Part shown: one piece after another, positions 16,201 to 25,066 of the stretch | Position numbering within the stretch: position 1 is the stretch's first letter | Layout of the letters: the number at the start of each line of letters is the position of its first letter | DNA from: Microbacterium galbinum | GTDB taxonomy: Bacteria > Actinomycetota > Actinomycetes > Actinomycetales > Microbacteriaceae | DNA: 64,000 nt | Reading direction: 5' to 3' | NCBI RefSeq assembly: GCF_023091225.1 | Contig: NZ_JAHWXM010000001.1 | Span: 2,315,913 to 2,379,912, forward strand | The notes under the pieces: generated by a model | What the model was told of the DNA's origin: nothing | What the model saw: only the letters and a program-made list of their open reading frames with translations | The model's database searches: none | Translations under genes and position numbers: made by a program

Positions 16201-18006
16201 TCAGGTGCGGTCGCGCAACAGCTCGTCGGGGACGACGTCGCGGATGGTCATGGCGGCGGTGAGGAACGCGAGGTGACTGAGCGCCTGCGGGGTGTTGCCC
16301 CAGGCAGAGCCGTCGTCGGCGTCGATCATCTCGGCGTAGATGCCCACGTCGTTGGCCTGGGCGATGAGTTCGTCCATGAGGGTGAGGGCCTCGTCGTGCC
16401 GGCCGACGCAGGCGAGCGCCTCGGCGCGCCAGAACGCGCACGCCACGAACGTCTTCTCCTCGGCATCCGCCCCGCTGTAGCGGTAGAGCAGCGGACCCGC
16501 GCCGAGCTCGTCGGCCAGGGCGTCGATCGTCGACGACATGCGCTCCCCGCGATCGAAACCCGACGGCGCGTGCAGCAGCACCGAGGCGTCGAGCTCCTCC
16601 GAGCCGGCGTAGAAGACGTACGCCGAGCGCTCGGCGGACCAGCCGTTCTCGTCGATCCACCCGCGGATGCGCTTGCGCTCGGCCCGCCAGCGATCGGCGC
16701 TCCCGGGGATGGCACCGGCGTCGGCCAGCGCGACGGCGTCATCGAGGGCCTTCCAGCAGCCCATCTTCGACGAGACGTAGTGTCGCTCCTCGGGGAGTTC
16801 CCACATGCCCGAGTCCGGATTGCGCCACAGATCGCACGTACGGTCGGCGATTCCCGCGAGCATCCGCGCCGTGCCGATGTCGAGCACGTTGCCCGCATCG
16901 ACGTAGGTGCGGCAGATCGCGAGCAGGTCGCCGTAGACGCCGAGCTGCAGCTGGTCGCCCGCGGGGTTTCCGGTCACGACCGGCCCGATGCCTCGCCAGC
17001 CCTCGACGTCGTACTCGTGGGGCTCGGGAACGAGCCCGCCGTCGAGCGTGTACATGACGTGGAGCTCGGGGCCGTGGTCGCGGATCGTGCGGAGCATCCA
17101 CGACAGCGCGGCCTGGGTCTCCTCCCGCAGGCCGAAGCGCACCAGCGCGTGCGCCGTGTAGGCGAGGTCGCGCACCCAGGCGTGACGGTAGTCCCAGTTC
17201 TTGCCGCCGGCCGGGTTCTCGGGCAGCGATGTGGTGGCGGCAGCGGCGATGGCGCCCGACGGGCTGTAGATGAGCAGTTTCAAGGCGAGGGCGCTGCGCT
17301 GCACCTGCTCGCTCCAGGGACCCTCGTTCGAGAAGACGCGAGACCAGTGCCGCCAGTTCTCGATCGTGCGATCGATGCCGTCGTCGACGTTGTGCGGATC
17401 GGGGATGTGGAGGGGTTCGTCGTGCGTGGCCGCGAGGGCGATCAGGTGGCGTGAGCCCGCCGTCGCCGAGAACGCGCCGTCGAGACGCGGCCCGTCGGCT
17501 CCGTCGGGATCGGGATGCCGTGGCCCGTGATCGAAGCCCACGACGGCGAACGCCGTGGCGCCGCTGCGCACCACCGGGCCGTGGTCGGTGTTCTCGATCC
17601 AGGGTGCCGCCGTGCGCAGCGACGTGCCGGGACGCACGCACCAGCGCATCTCCACGGAACCCTCGATACCGTCGATCCGCCGGGCGAGCTCGGCCCACGG
17701 CAGTCGTCCGGCGACACCCGACACCAGGGCGTCCGTGACGCGGACGCGTCCGGCATCCGTCACGAAGGTCGTCTCGAGCACGTTCGTCTCGGGAACATAC
17801 CGTCGCTCGGTGCGGAACTCGGCGACGGGCCGCAGCTCGAAGCATCCGCCCGTCTCCTCGTCGAGGAGGCGCGCGAACACCGGAAGATCGGTGAGATCGG
17901 GCAAGGGGAGCCAGTCGATGCAGCCATCCGAGCCGATCAAGGCGACCGTGCGACCGTCGCCGATCGGAGCGTAGGTCTCCAGGGGGCGACCGAGGGGGGT
18001 GGACAT
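16201..18006 (-). CDS. GH15-family glucoamylase/trehalase-like glycosidase
   Basis: 601 residues with no signal peptide, so cytoplasmic. The N-terminal beta domain begins LETYAPIGDGRTVALIGSDGCIDWLPLP, the usual opening of bacterial GH15 proteins. The alpha/alpha barrel has WDYRHAWVRDLAYTAHAL, SGMWELPEERHYVSSKMGCWKALDDA (candidate catalytic acid in WELPEE) and IYAEMIDADDGSAWGNTPQALSHL (candidate catalytic base Glu). Family members act on trehalose, maltose or alpha-glucans; the substrate here cannot be fixed. The short-chain dehydrogenase follows in the same operon. The upstream stretch 18007-18356 holds its promoter but no recognisable box. Confidence 0.88.
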   Translation of the reverse strand: MSTPLGRPLETYAPIGDGRTVALIGSDGCIDWLPLPDLTDLPVFARLLDEETGGCFELRPVAEFRTERRYVPETNVLETTFVTDAGRVRVTDALVSGVAGRLPWAELARRIDGIEGSVEMRWCVRPGTSLRTAAPWIENTDHGPVVRSGATAFAVVGFDHGPRHPDPDGADGPRLDGAFSATAGSRHLIALAATHDEPLHIPDPHNVDDGIDRTIENWRHWSRVFSNEGPWSEQVQRSALALKLLIYSPSGAIAAAATTSLPENPAGGKNWDYRHAWVRDLAYTAHALVRFGLREETQAALSWMLRTIRDHGPELHVMYTLDGGLVPEPHEYDVEGWRGIGPVVTGNPAGDQLQLGVYGDLLAICRTYVDAGNVLDIGTARMLAGIADRTCDLWRNPDSGMWELPEERHYVSSKMGCWKALDDAVALADAGAIPGSADRWRAERKRIRGWIDENGWSAERSAYVFYAGSEELDASVLLHAPSGFDRGERMSSTIDALADELGAGPLLYRYSGADAEEKTFVACAFWRAEALACVGRHDEALTLMDELIAQANDVGIYAEMIDADDGSAWGNTPQALSHLAFLTAAMTIRDVVPDELLRDRT

Positions 18007-18302
18007 ATCGCCATCGTGCGCGCGTCGAGCGGATGGGGCAAAAGCCTTGCGTGACGGCCGCTCACTCGCTATCGCGCGGGGGCGGCGTCTGCGCTCGCGA
18101 TCGCTTAGCAGCAGCGCGTATCGCCCGTCAACGGTCGAGGGCCGATGCGGCCGATTCGGGCGTGGCTCTTAGGCTCGGAGGACAACGAGTCGGCACTGCC
18201 GGTTCTGCGTCGGTCGAACCGGACGGCGCGCCTCCTGTTCTCTCTCGGTCAGGAGCGACGCCCCGGGGGGCGGAGCGCTCTGCGCACCTCTCGTCGACTT
18301 CG

Positions 18303-18334
18303 CCGGTCCTCCGTCTCGGGCGACGGAGGACCGG
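18303..18334 (-). terminator. Strong hairpin after the gene at 18357-18710
   Basis: A perfect 13-bp stem (CCGGTCCTCCGTC at 18303-18315 and its complement at 18322-18334) closes a 6-base loop. It starts about 23 bp past the stop of the minus-strand gene. No T-run follows, as is common in high-GC actinobacteria. The rest of the 350-bp stretch 18007-18356 shows nothing else I can support. Confidence 0.6.
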
Positions 18335-18356
18335 ACAGTCTTCCTCCGAGGGGTGA

Positions 18357-18710
18357 TCAGAGTCGATTCGCCCCCGCGTCGAGATCGAAGTCGACGACCC
18401 AGTCACCGTCCTCCTCGTCGGCGTCGCCGTCTGCGGCCCGCCGCTTCGGGTAGGAGGGGTGCGAGCGCAGGCGCGCGGCGTGCTCCGAGAAGTCCGGATC
18501 GGCGCCCGTGGAGGCGTGCGGTCCGACCAGGACGTCGTTACCCACGCCGACCACGAGCTCGGCCAGATCCTCTTCGTCATCGACGAGGATCGGGATCTGC
18601 AGGGCCTGCGATCCTCCCTCGTTCGCGATCTCGGCGGCGAGGATGACCAAGGCGTCCGCGACGTCGTCGGTGGTGACGAGCTGCTGAGCGGCGTAGGAGA
18701 CGAGTTTCAT
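18357..18710 (-). CDS. Small hypothetical protein
   Basis: 117 residues, acidic, soluble. The N-terminal part (TTDDVADALVILAAEIANEGG followed by LQIPILVDDEEDLAELVVGVGND, described in two blocks) looks like a compact alpha/beta fold; the C-terminal part is charged and probably disordered (GDADEEDGDWVVDFD). No family recognised. It is divergent from the FadR-type regulator gene with 95 bp between starts. Confidence 0.6.
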   Translation of the reverse strand: MKLVSYAAQQLVTTDDVADALVILAAEIANEGGSQALQIPILVDDEEDLAELVVGVGNDVLVGPHASTGADPDFSEHAARLRSHPSYPKRRAADGDADEEDGDWVVDFDLDAGANRL

Positions 18711-18805
18711 GGCGTCAGCCTGCCAGGAACCGGGCGAAAGGGGAGCGGGGTTGCGGCGGACGCCGTCGACCGGGTAGCGCCACGGCGACGGCTATTCTCG
18801 AACCC

Positions 18806-19543
18806 ATGCCCGCCTACCCCGAGAACCGCACGTTGAACATCGCGGATTCGCTCAACGCGCTGCCCGCGGGGTCGCCGGTGACCGAAGTGGCGCGGCGGCT
18901 GCTCGACCTCTTCACCGGGGGCGACATCGCCCCGGGCACGCGTCTGCCTCCCGAGCGCCAGCTCGCCGCGACGCTCGAGGTCGGGCGCTCGGCGGTGCGC
19001 GAAGCGCTCGCGGCGCTCGAGATCCTCGGCATCGTCGACGTGCGCCCGGGCTCGGGCACGTACCTGCGGGGATCGGCGAGCGACCTCCTGCCGCAGACCC
19101 TGCGCTGGGGTCTGCTCATCGGCGACCGCAACACGGCCGAGCTCATCGAGCTGCGGTCGGGTCTCGAGATCTACGTCGCCCGCCTGGCAGCCGCACGAGC
19201 GGATGCCTCGGCCGTCGCCGCCCTGACGACGACCCTCGAGGCGATGCGCGCATCGAAGGACGACTTCTCGGCGTTCGCCGCGGCGGACAGCCGCTTTCAC
19301 CGCGCCCTCTCGGAGGCCGCCGCGAACGGCACGATCGTCGACATGCTGCACGTCGTGCGGTCGCTGCTGCAGGTGTACTCCGACCGCGCCGTGCACGACA
19401 CCGAGAGCGTGCTGACCGCGATCGAGGAGCACGATGCGATCCTGCGGGCGGTCGCGGCATCCGATGAGAACGCCGCTGCCGCCGCGATGGCGACGCACAT
19501 GTCGACCGCGCTGCTGCGTCTGAGCGGCGACGCCGCGGGCTGA
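18806..19543 (+). CDS. GntR/FadR-subfamily transcriptional regulator
   Basis: 245 residues. The N-terminal winged helix contains GTRLPPERQLAATLEVGRSAVREALAALE and the RPGSGTYL wing, both diagnostic of GntR. The C-terminal all-helical FCD domain contains ELRSGLEIYVARLAA, DSRFHRALSEAAAN and a final HMSTAL helix, with the Asp/His ligands that bind a metal ion and an acid sugar or carboxylate effector. It lies directly upstream of the five-gene kinase/isomerase operon, so it is inferred to control that operon in response to a pathway intermediate. Confidence 0.87.
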   Translation: MPAYPENRTLNIADSLNALPAGSPVTEVARRLLDLFTGGDIAPGTRLPPERQLAATLEVGRSAVREALAALEILGIVDVRPGSGTYLRGSASDLLPQTLRWGLLIGDRNTAELIELRSGLEIYVARLAAARADASAVAALTTTLEAMRASKDDFSAFAAADSRFHRALSEAAANGTIVDMLHVVRSLLQVYSDRAVHDTESVLTAIEEHDAILRAVAASDENAAAAAMATHMSTALLRLSGDAAG

Positions 19544-19600
19544 GCCGGTTCTGCGGGGCGTCGCCGGCATCGCGCCCGGCTCACGGCGGCACCACTGCGC

Positions 19601-19634
19601 GTTTGCAATTGGTCAACCGGTTTGCCAATATAGA
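19601..19634 (+). promoter_or_regulatory. Promoter and candidate FadR-type operator of the kinase operon
   Basis: TATAGA at 19629-19634 is a plausible -10 box about 86 bp before the start codon. Overlapping the -35 region is GGTCAACC (19611-19618), close to the GGT-N-ACC core of FadR-type sites, inside a wider inverted pair ATTGG (19608-19612) and CCAAT (19625-19629). A low-GC patch here contrasts with its surroundings. Binding by the adjacent GntR protein is inferred. Confidence 0.5.
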
Positions 19635-19719
19635 CCCGGGTCCGTACGGCGACCCGACCGACGGCCACCGACAGAGGAGTCACCGTGGACAGCATCCGCA
19701 CGACGAAGGCGAGCGCGCG

Positions 19720-21468
19720 ATGACCCGACTCTGGAATGCCCCCGCCGACTTCGCCGACGAGATGATCGAGGGCTTCGTCGCCGCCAACCCCCGGTCGGTG
19801 CGCCGCGCGAGCGGCGGCGTCATCCGTAGCACCGTGATCCCCGACGGACAGGTCGCGGTCGTGATCGGTGGGGGATCGGGGCACTACCCGGCCTTCGGCG
19901 GACTGGTCGGACAGGGCTTCGCGCACGGCGCCGCGATGGGCAACCTCTTCGCCTCGCCCTCGGCCCAGCAGGTCTACGCCATCGCGAAGGCTGTCGACCG
20001 CGGCGCCGGGGTCTTCCTCAGCTACGGCAACTACGCCGGCGACGTGCTCAACTTCGATGCCGCGCAGGAGAAGTTGCGCTCCGAAGGCATCCCCACCCGG
20101 ACCGTCACCGTCACCGACGACATCTTCAGCGCCCCTCCCGCCGAGAAGCACAAGCGCCGCGGCATCGCCGGCGACCTCACCGTCTTCCGCACCGCGGCCG
20201 CCGCCGCCGAGGCGGGCTACGACCTCGACGGCGTCACTCGCGTCGCCGCCCTCGCGAACGAACGCACCCGCTCGTTCGGTGTCGCGTTCACGGGCTGCAC
20301 CCTCCCCGGCGCCCCCGCGCCCCTGTTCGCGGTGCCGAGCGGGCGCATGGCGATCGGCCTCGGCATCCACGGCGAACCCGGCGTCGACGAGACCGACATC
20401 CCCACCGCCGACGGCCTGGCGCAACTGCTCGTCGAACGTCTGCTCGACGAGATCCCTGCGGGCGTCTCGGTCGAGGGCGCGCGCGTCGTGCCGATCCTCA
20501 ACGGACTCGGCTCGCTCAAGTACGAGGAGATGTTCGTCGTCTACCGGCGCATCGCCCAGCTGCTCGAAGCGGCGGGCCTCGTCCTCGTCGACCCGCACGT
20601 CGGCGAGTACTGCACGAGCTTCGACATGGCCGGCACCTCGCTCACGCTCTTCTGGCTCGATGAAGAACTCGAACGTCTGTGGGACACCCCGGTCGACGCC
20701 CCCGCCTACCGCCGCGGGTCGGTCGTCGCGGCCGCGCAGTCCGACGCGCAGGAGGAAGCGGTCGAAGCGCACGAGATCACGCCCGGTGACAACGCCTCGC
20801 AGCAGGCGGCGCGCACCGTGAGCGCGGCGCTGCGGGTGATCGTCGACACGATCGACGCCCACGCCGACGAGCTCGGACGCATCGACGCGATCGCCGGAGA
20901 CGGCGACCACGGCATCGGTATGCAGCGCGGATCGCACGCCGCGCTCGCCGCGGGGATCGCCGCAGCGGATGCCGGGGCCGGCGCGCGGACCACCCTCGCC
21001 GCCGCGGCCGACGCCTGGGCCGACAAGGCCGGTGGCACCTCGGGCGCGCTCTGGGGCGTGATCCTCAATGCCGTCGCCGCACGCCTCGGCGACGCGGGAA
21101 CACCGGATGCCGCGGCCGTCGCCGCCGGTGTCGCCGAGGGGCTGCGCGGGGTGCAGGAGTACGGCAGGGCCGAGGTCGGCGACAAGACCCTCGTCGACGC
21201 GCTGGTGCCGTTCGCCGCGACACTGCAGGCGGGCGCCCGCGAGGGGGAGCGGCTACGGGATGCCTGGGCCTCGGCTGCGGCATCCGCCACCGACGCCGCC
21301 GCCGCGACCGCCGACCTGCTGCCGCGGATGGGCCGCGCACGCACCCACGGCGAGCACTCCGTCGGCACCCCCGACCCCGGTGCGATCTCGCTCGCACTGA
21401 TCGCCACCGCTCTCGGCGAGCTCCTCGCCACCCGGGACTCCGCCCGGGATCTCGCCGTACAGGACTGA
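19720..21468 (+). CDS. lerK: DhaK-DhaL fusion kinase, probable L-erythrulose 1-kinase
   Basis: 582 residues; ATG 19720 preceded by AAGGCGAG. The DhaK domain has GGGSGHYP (50-57) and His217 in GLGIHGEPG, the His that binds the ketose covalently. The DhaL domain has the metal-binding GDGDHGIG (393-400), and GGTSGALWG, and a final [13 protein letters not shown]. Such ATP-dependent fusions phosphorylate dihydroxyacetone or the C4 ketose erythrulose. The neighbours (RpiB-like and TIM-like isomerases, ApnO-like and OiaD-like enzymes) match the L-erythrulose branch of D-apionate catabolism, which favours L-erythrulose kinase over glycerone kinase. This choice is by context. Confidence 0.8.
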   Translation: MTRLWNAPADFADEMIEGFVAANPRSVRRASGGVIRSTVIPDGQVAVVIGGGSGHYPAFGGLVGQGFAHGAAMGNLFASPSAQQVYAIAKAVDRGAGVFLSYGNYAGDVLNFDAAQEKLRSEGIPTRTVTVTDDIFSAPPAEKHKRRGIAGDLTVFRTAAAAAEAGYDLDGVTRVAALANERTRSFGVAFTGCTLPGAPAPLFAVPSGRMAIGLGIHGEPGVDETDIPTADGLAQLLVERLLDEIPAGVSVEGARVVPILNGLGSLKYEEMFVVYRRIAQLLEAAGLVLVDPHVGEYCTSFDMAGTSLTLFWLDEELERLWDTPVDAPAYRRGSVVAAAQSDAQEEAVEAHEITPGDNASQQAARTVSAALRVIVDTIDAHADELGRIDAIAGDGDHGIGMQRGSHAALAAGIAAADAGAGARTTLAAAADAWADKAGGTSGALWGVILNAVAARLGDAGTPDAAAVAAGVAEGLRGVQEYGRAEVGDKTLVDALVPFAATLQAGAREGERLRDAWASAAASATDAAAATADLLPRMGRARTHGEHSVGTPDPGAISLALIATALGELLATRDSARDLAVQD

Positions 21469-21479
21469 AGGAAGACGAC

Positions 21480-21950
21480 ATGACCGACCAGCTGCGCCTC
21501 GTCATCGGCTGCGATGACGCCGGATTCGACTACAAGGAGATCCTCAAGGGCGACCTCGAGCAGAACCCCGGCGTCGTGTCGGTGGTCGATGTCGGCGTCG
21601 ACGCCGACGGGCACACCGCCTACCCGCGCGTGGCGATCGCCGCCGCCGAACTGGTCGCTGCGGGCGAGGCCGATCGCGCGCTGCTCATCTGCGGCACGGG
21701 TCTCGGCGTGGCGATCGCCGCCAATAAGGTCGCCGGCATCCGTGCCGTCACCGCGCACGACTCGTTCTCGGTCGAGCGCGCCGTGCTCTCGAACAACGCC
21801 CAGGTGCTCACGATGGGCCAGCGCGTCGTCGGCATCGAGCTCGCGCGTCGTCTCGTGCGCGAGTGGCTCGGCTACCGGTTCGACACCACCAGCGCGAGCG
21901 CCGAGAAGGTCGCCGTCATCGACGCGTACGAGACCACCGGCGCCTGCTGA
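21480..21950 (+). CDS. derI: RpiB/LacAB-family isomerase, probable D-erythrulose 4-phosphate isomerase
   Basis: 156 residues. RpiB signatures: [10 protein letters not shown] at the N-terminus, the active-site Cys in [23 protein letters not shown], and [22 protein letters not shown]. RpiB relatives interconvert aldose and ketose phosphates; in erythritol and apiose pathways the DerI type makes D-erythrose 4-phosphate from D-erythrulose 4-phosphate. It is 11 bp after the kinase and its stop overlaps the next start (TGATG). It could alternatively be an ordinary ribose 5-phosphate isomerase, but the operon argues against that. Confidence 0.8.
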   Translation: MTDQLRLVIGCDDAGFDYKEILKGDLEQNPGVVSVVDVGVDADGHTAYPRVAIAAAELVAAGEADRALLICGTGLGVAIAANKVAGIRAVTAHDSFSVERAVLSNNAQVLTMGQRVVGIELARRLVREWLGYRFDTTSASAEKVAVIDAYETTGAC

Positions 21951-22726
21951 TGCCGCAGGTCACGGTCGGGGTGAGCCTGAAGACGTACTTCGGGCACGAG
22001 CGGGCACGCGCCTGGTTCGACGACGTCGCCGCGCGCGTGCGCGACCACGACGCCGTGCGCTCCGGTGCGGTGACGTTCTTCGTGACTCCGACCTATCTGC
22101 AGGTGCTGCCCGCGCTCGCCGCCTTCGCCGGTACCCCGGTGCGCGTCGGTGGGCAGGACGTCTCGGCCGAAGAACCCGGTGCGTTCACGGGAGAGGTAAC
22201 CGCCGCCGAGCTCGCCGAGGTCGGTGCCACGATCGCCGAGATCGGGCACGCCGAGCGGCGCCGCCTCTACGGCGAGACCGATGAGGTCGTCGCCGCGAAG
22301 GTCGCCGCCGCGCTGAGGGCCGGGCTGACCCCGCTGCTCTGCATCGGTGAGAGCGAGCGGCAGCTTCCGGCGGATGCCGCGGACGTGGCCGTCGCCCAGC
22401 TGCACTCGGCGCTGACGGATGCCCCCGCCGGCGCCGTGATCGTCGCGTACGAGCCGGTCTGGGCGATCGGCGCCCCCGAACCCGCGCCCCACGTGCACGT
22501 GCGCGTCATCGCGTCGGCGTTGCGCGCGGCGCTCGACGCCGATGCCGCACGCGACGGATCGGTCGTGATCTACGGCGGCGCGGCGGGACCGGGGCTCCTC
22601 ACCGCTCTCGGCGATGCGGTCGACGGGGTGTTCCTCGGGCGCTTCGCGCACGACCCCGATGCCCTCGTCTCCGTGCTCGACGAGGCATCCGTCCTGGCCC
22701 GTCGTCGCGAAGGCGGCGCCGCATGA
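21950..22726 (+). CDS. lerI: TIM-family isomerase, probable L-erythrulose 1-phosphate isomerase
   Basis: 258 residues. Triose-phosphate isomerase layout: Lys in VGVSLKTYF, electrophile loop IGHAERRRLYGETDEVV (the usual GHSERR has Ser changed to Ala), catalytic Glu in AYEPVWAIGA, and the phosphate-binding IYGGAAGPG. The deviations (SLK for NWK, GHAERR) mark it as a specialised paralogue, as in EryH/LerI enzymes, and not the glycolytic enzyme. It would convert L-erythrulose 1-phosphate to D-erythrulose 4-phosphate. The start overlaps the RpiB-like stop and its end overlaps the next start by 4 bp. Confidence 0.8.
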   Translation: MPQVTVGVSLKTYFGHERARAWFDDVAARVRDHDAVRSGAVTFFVTPTYLQVLPALAAFAGTPVRVGGQDVSAEEPGAFTGEVTAAELAEVGATIAEIGHAERRRLYGETDEVVAAKVAAALRAGLTPLLCIGESERQLPADAADVAVAQLHSALTDAPAGAVIVAYEPVWAIGAPEPAPHVHVRVIASALRAALDADAARDGSVVIYGGAAGPGLLTALGDAVDGVFLGRFAHDPDALVSVLDEASVLARRREGGAA

Positions 22727-23517
22727 TCGGCCTCGGCACCTACGCGTACTTCTGGCAGCACTCCGATCGTGCGCCCGAGCAGCTCGGCCTGATCGGCGCC
22801 TTCGAAGACACCAAGGCCCACGGCGTCGACCTCTTCCAGATCTGCGACTTCGCGCCGCTCGACACGATGAGCGATGTCGAGGTGCGCGATGCGGCCCGGG
22901 CCGCGCGCGAACTCGGCCTCACGATCGAACTCGGCACCAAGGGCATCGTTCCCGAGCACCTCACCCGCTACCTGCGTCTCGCCGAGGTCTTCGACGCGCG
23001 ACTCGTGCGCGGCATGCTCTACGGCCCCGACTCGCGCCCGACGCTCGCCGAGGCCGAGACCTCGCTGCGCAGCAGCATGCGCGCCTTCGAACGCGCGGGC
23101 GTCAGCCTCGCCCTCGAGACGTACGAGCAGGTCGCCACCGCCGACCTCATCGGCGTGATCGACCGGGTCGGCAGCCCCCGGCTGGGCATCTGCCTCGACC
23201 CCGCCAACGTGGTCGCCCGGCTCGAGCATCCGCAGACCTGCACCGAGCAGACCGCGCGACTCGTGAAGAACGTGCACGTGAAGGACTTCGCCTTCGCCCG
23301 GCAGGACGGCTGGGTCGGGTTCACCTACTCGGGCACCGCCATGGGAACGGGCCTTCACGACTACGCCCACCTGCTCGAGACCGTGCGTCCGCGCGAGCGA
23401 GGCATCAACGAGATCGTCGAGCACTGGCTGCCCTGGCAGGGCGACGCCGCGACCACCATCCGAACCGAGCGGGAATGGACCCGCATCACACTCGAACTGC
23501 TGAGGAGCACTCCATGA
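22723..23517 (+). CDS. oiaD: Xylose-isomerase-like TIM barrel, probable 3-oxo-isoapionate decarboxylase
   Basis: 264 residues of the AP-endonuclease-2/sugar phosphate isomerase barrel family. Candidate metal ligands are Glu in LALETYEQ, Asp in GICLDPANV, His in VKNVHVKDF and Glu in INEIVEHW. Family members include hydroxypyruvate isomerase, ketose epimerases and OiaD, which decarboxylates 3-oxo-isoapionate to L-erythrulose. OiaD is favoured because the gene sits between an L-erythrulose kinase set and an ApnO-like gene. The ends overlap both neighbours by 4 bp, so translation is coupled. Confidence 0.72.
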   Translation: MIGLGTYAYFWQHSDRAPEQLGLIGAFEDTKAHGVDLFQICDFAPLDTMSDVEVRDAARAARELGLTIELGTKGIVPEHLTRYLRLAEVFDARLVRGMLYGPDSRPTLAEAETSLRSSMRAFERAGVSLALETYEQVATADLIGVIDRVGSPRLGICLDPANVVARLEHPQTCTEQTARLVKNVHVKDFAFARQDGWVGFTYSGTAMGTGLHDYAHLLETVRPRERGINEIVEHWLPWQGDAATTIRTEREWTRITLELLRSTP

Positions 23518-24398
23518 CCGACACTTCGACAGCCGCGGCGACCGAGACCGCGACCTACCGGATCGCCGTGATCGGCGCCGGCGGCAAGATGGGCATGCGC
23601 GTCTCGAACAACCTCGTGAGGACCGACCACACGGTCTGGTACGTCGAGAACTCGTCGGCCGGCCAGCAGCGCACGCTCGACGCGGGACGCGAACTGACGG
23701 ATGCCGCGACCGCCGTCGCCGACGCCGACATCGTGGTGCTCGCCGTGCCCGACCTCGCCCTCGGACCGGTGACCGCCGACCTCGTGCCGCAGCTGCGCCC
23801 CGGTGCGATCGTGCTCACGCTCGACCCGGCCGCGGCATACGCCGGGTTGCTCACCACGCGCGACGACGTCATCCAGGCCGTCGCGCACCCATGCCACCCG
23901 TCGATCTTCCTGCAGCGCGAGACGCCCGAGCAGTGGGCCGACACCTTCGGCGGAATCGCCGCCCCGCAAGACGCGATCGCCGCGATCGAGAGCGACGACC
24001 CCGCCAAGCAGGCCATCGTCGAGGCGACCGTGCGCGCGATCTACGCCCCCGTCATCGACGTGCACTGGGTGACGATCAAGCAGCTCGCGCAGCTCGAGCC
24101 GACCCTCGTCGAGACCGTCGCCTGCATGATCGGCGCGCTCCTCAACGAGGCGCTCGACGAGACCGTCAAGACCATGGGCGTGCCCGAGGCGGCGGCGCGC
24201 AGCATCCTCTACGGCCACACCCAGGTCGCGCTCGCCAACGGTCTGCGCGGCGACAACCCGTTCTCCGACGCCTGCCTGATCGCCATGGACTACGGCCGCG
24301 AGTCGATCATCAAGGACGACTGGAAGAAGATCTTCCGCGACGACGAACTCGACAAGAACCTCGCCCGCATGCTGCACCTCGACCACATCGAGCGGTAG
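23514..24398 (+). CDS. apnO: NAD-binding oxidoreductase with phosphogluconate-dehydrogenase C-terminal domain, probable D-apionate oxidoisomerase
   Basis: 294 residues. N-terminal Rossmann fold with VIGAGGKMGMRVSNNL (about 19-34). The C-terminal half (VHWVTIKQLAQLEPTLVETVACMIG-type helices, then DYGRESIIKDDWKKIFRDDELDKNL) is the PGDH_C type domain of ApnO proteins, which oxidise and rearrange D-apionate to 3-oxo-isoapionate. It is the last gene of the operon and is followed by a palindrome with a T-run that probably ends transcription. Specific substrate is inferred from family resemblance and operon content. Confidence 0.72.
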   Translation: MTDTSTAAATETATYRIAVIGAGGKMGMRVSNNLVRTDHTVWYVENSSAGQQRTLDAGRELTDAATAVADADIVVLAVPDLALGPVTADLVPQLRPGAIVLTLDPAAAYAGLLTTRDDVIQAVAHPCHPSIFLQRETPEQWADTFGGIAAPQDAIAAIESDDPAKQAIVEATVRAIYAPVIDVHWVTIKQLAQLEPTLVETVACMIGALLNEALDETVKTMGVPEAAARSILYGHTQVALANGLRGDNPFSDACLIAMDYGRESIIKDDWKKIFRDDELDKNLARMLHLDHIER

Positions 24399-24417
24399 GC
24401 CGCGGGGCGGTTTCGAA

Positions 24418-24503
24418 GGGGCGGCCCTTCGTCTCGCTGCGCTCGCTCAGGAACCGGTTCCTGAGCGAGGAGCGCAGCGACGAGACGAAGGGCCGCCCCT
24501 TTT
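24418..24503 (+). terminator. Interspersed palindrome copy 2, doubling as operon terminator
   Basis: A long near-perfect palindrome (GGGGCGGCCCTTCG at 24418 pairing with CGAAGGGCCGCCCC ending 24499, central GGAACCGGTTCC) is followed by TTTT at 24500-24503. It begins 19 bp past the apnO stop. The right arm has two 3-base insertions that would bulge. It belongs to the same repeat family as 15179-15263. The following 24504-24659 carries the DUF427 promoter region. Confidence 0.75.
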
Positions 24504-24659
24504 CGTGCGCGCACGAGACGAACGGTCGACTCACGCGGAAATGTGACGTCATCGGACGGAACGTCTGTTCACGGTGCGGAACGTCGATAGGCGCCCGGGC
24601 GATCTGACGGTTCTATGGGCGTACCCACCGCACGCCCGAGCGATCCAGGAGCCGCCGTC

Positions 24660-25037
24660 ATGTCCGACACCACCGCGCAGAAGCCCGCCCACACCGTCAC
24701 CACCGAGCCCGCCGCCCATCGCGTGCGCGTGCTCGCCGGAGACGCCGTGCTCGCCGACTCGACCCGCGCCATCGTGCTGCACGAGTCGAACCACGCCGAC
24801 CGCTACTACCTGCCGCGCGAAGACGTGAACTGGGACCTGCTGCAGGAGACCGCGTCGACGAGCCACTGTCCCGTCAAGGGCGACGCCGACGACTACTGGG
24901 CGCTGAAGAGCGACCCCGCCACCGACGTCGCCTGGTCGTACCCGACCCCGTTCGATTACCTGCAGCCGATCGCCGGCCACGTGGCCTTCTACTCCGAGCG
25001 CGTCCAGGTGGACGCCGCCGAACTCCTTCCGCAGTAA
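24660..25037 (+). CDS. DUF427-domain protein
   Basis: 125 residues from ATG 24660 (AGGAG upstream). DUF427 signature: a beta-rich fold with VLHESNHADRYYLPREDVNWDLL, CPVKGDADDYW and AFYSERVQV. The Cys-Pro-x-Lys-Gly element and the YYxP motif are family hallmarks. Function is unknown in bacteria. It is related to the protein at 31962-32363, which carries CPFKGVASDYW. It may be transcribed with the ABC importer that follows after 29 bp, but has its own upstream region. Confidence 0.85.
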   Translation: MSDTTAQKPAHTVTTEPAAHRVRVLAGDAVLADSTRAIVLHESNHADRYYLPREDVNWDLLQETASTSHCPVKGDADDYWALKSDPATDVAWSYPTPFDYLQPIAGHVAFYSERVQVDAAELLPQ

Positions 25038-25066
25038 CGCCTCACCCGACCCCAAGGACACCGCCC

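Noticed and set aside
18145..18453. Plus-strand small gene in the gap before the GH15 gene
   Set aside because: It has no ribosome site, is Arg/Ser-rich, overlaps the strong hairpin at 18303-18334, and its second half is the reverse of the gene at 18357-18710.
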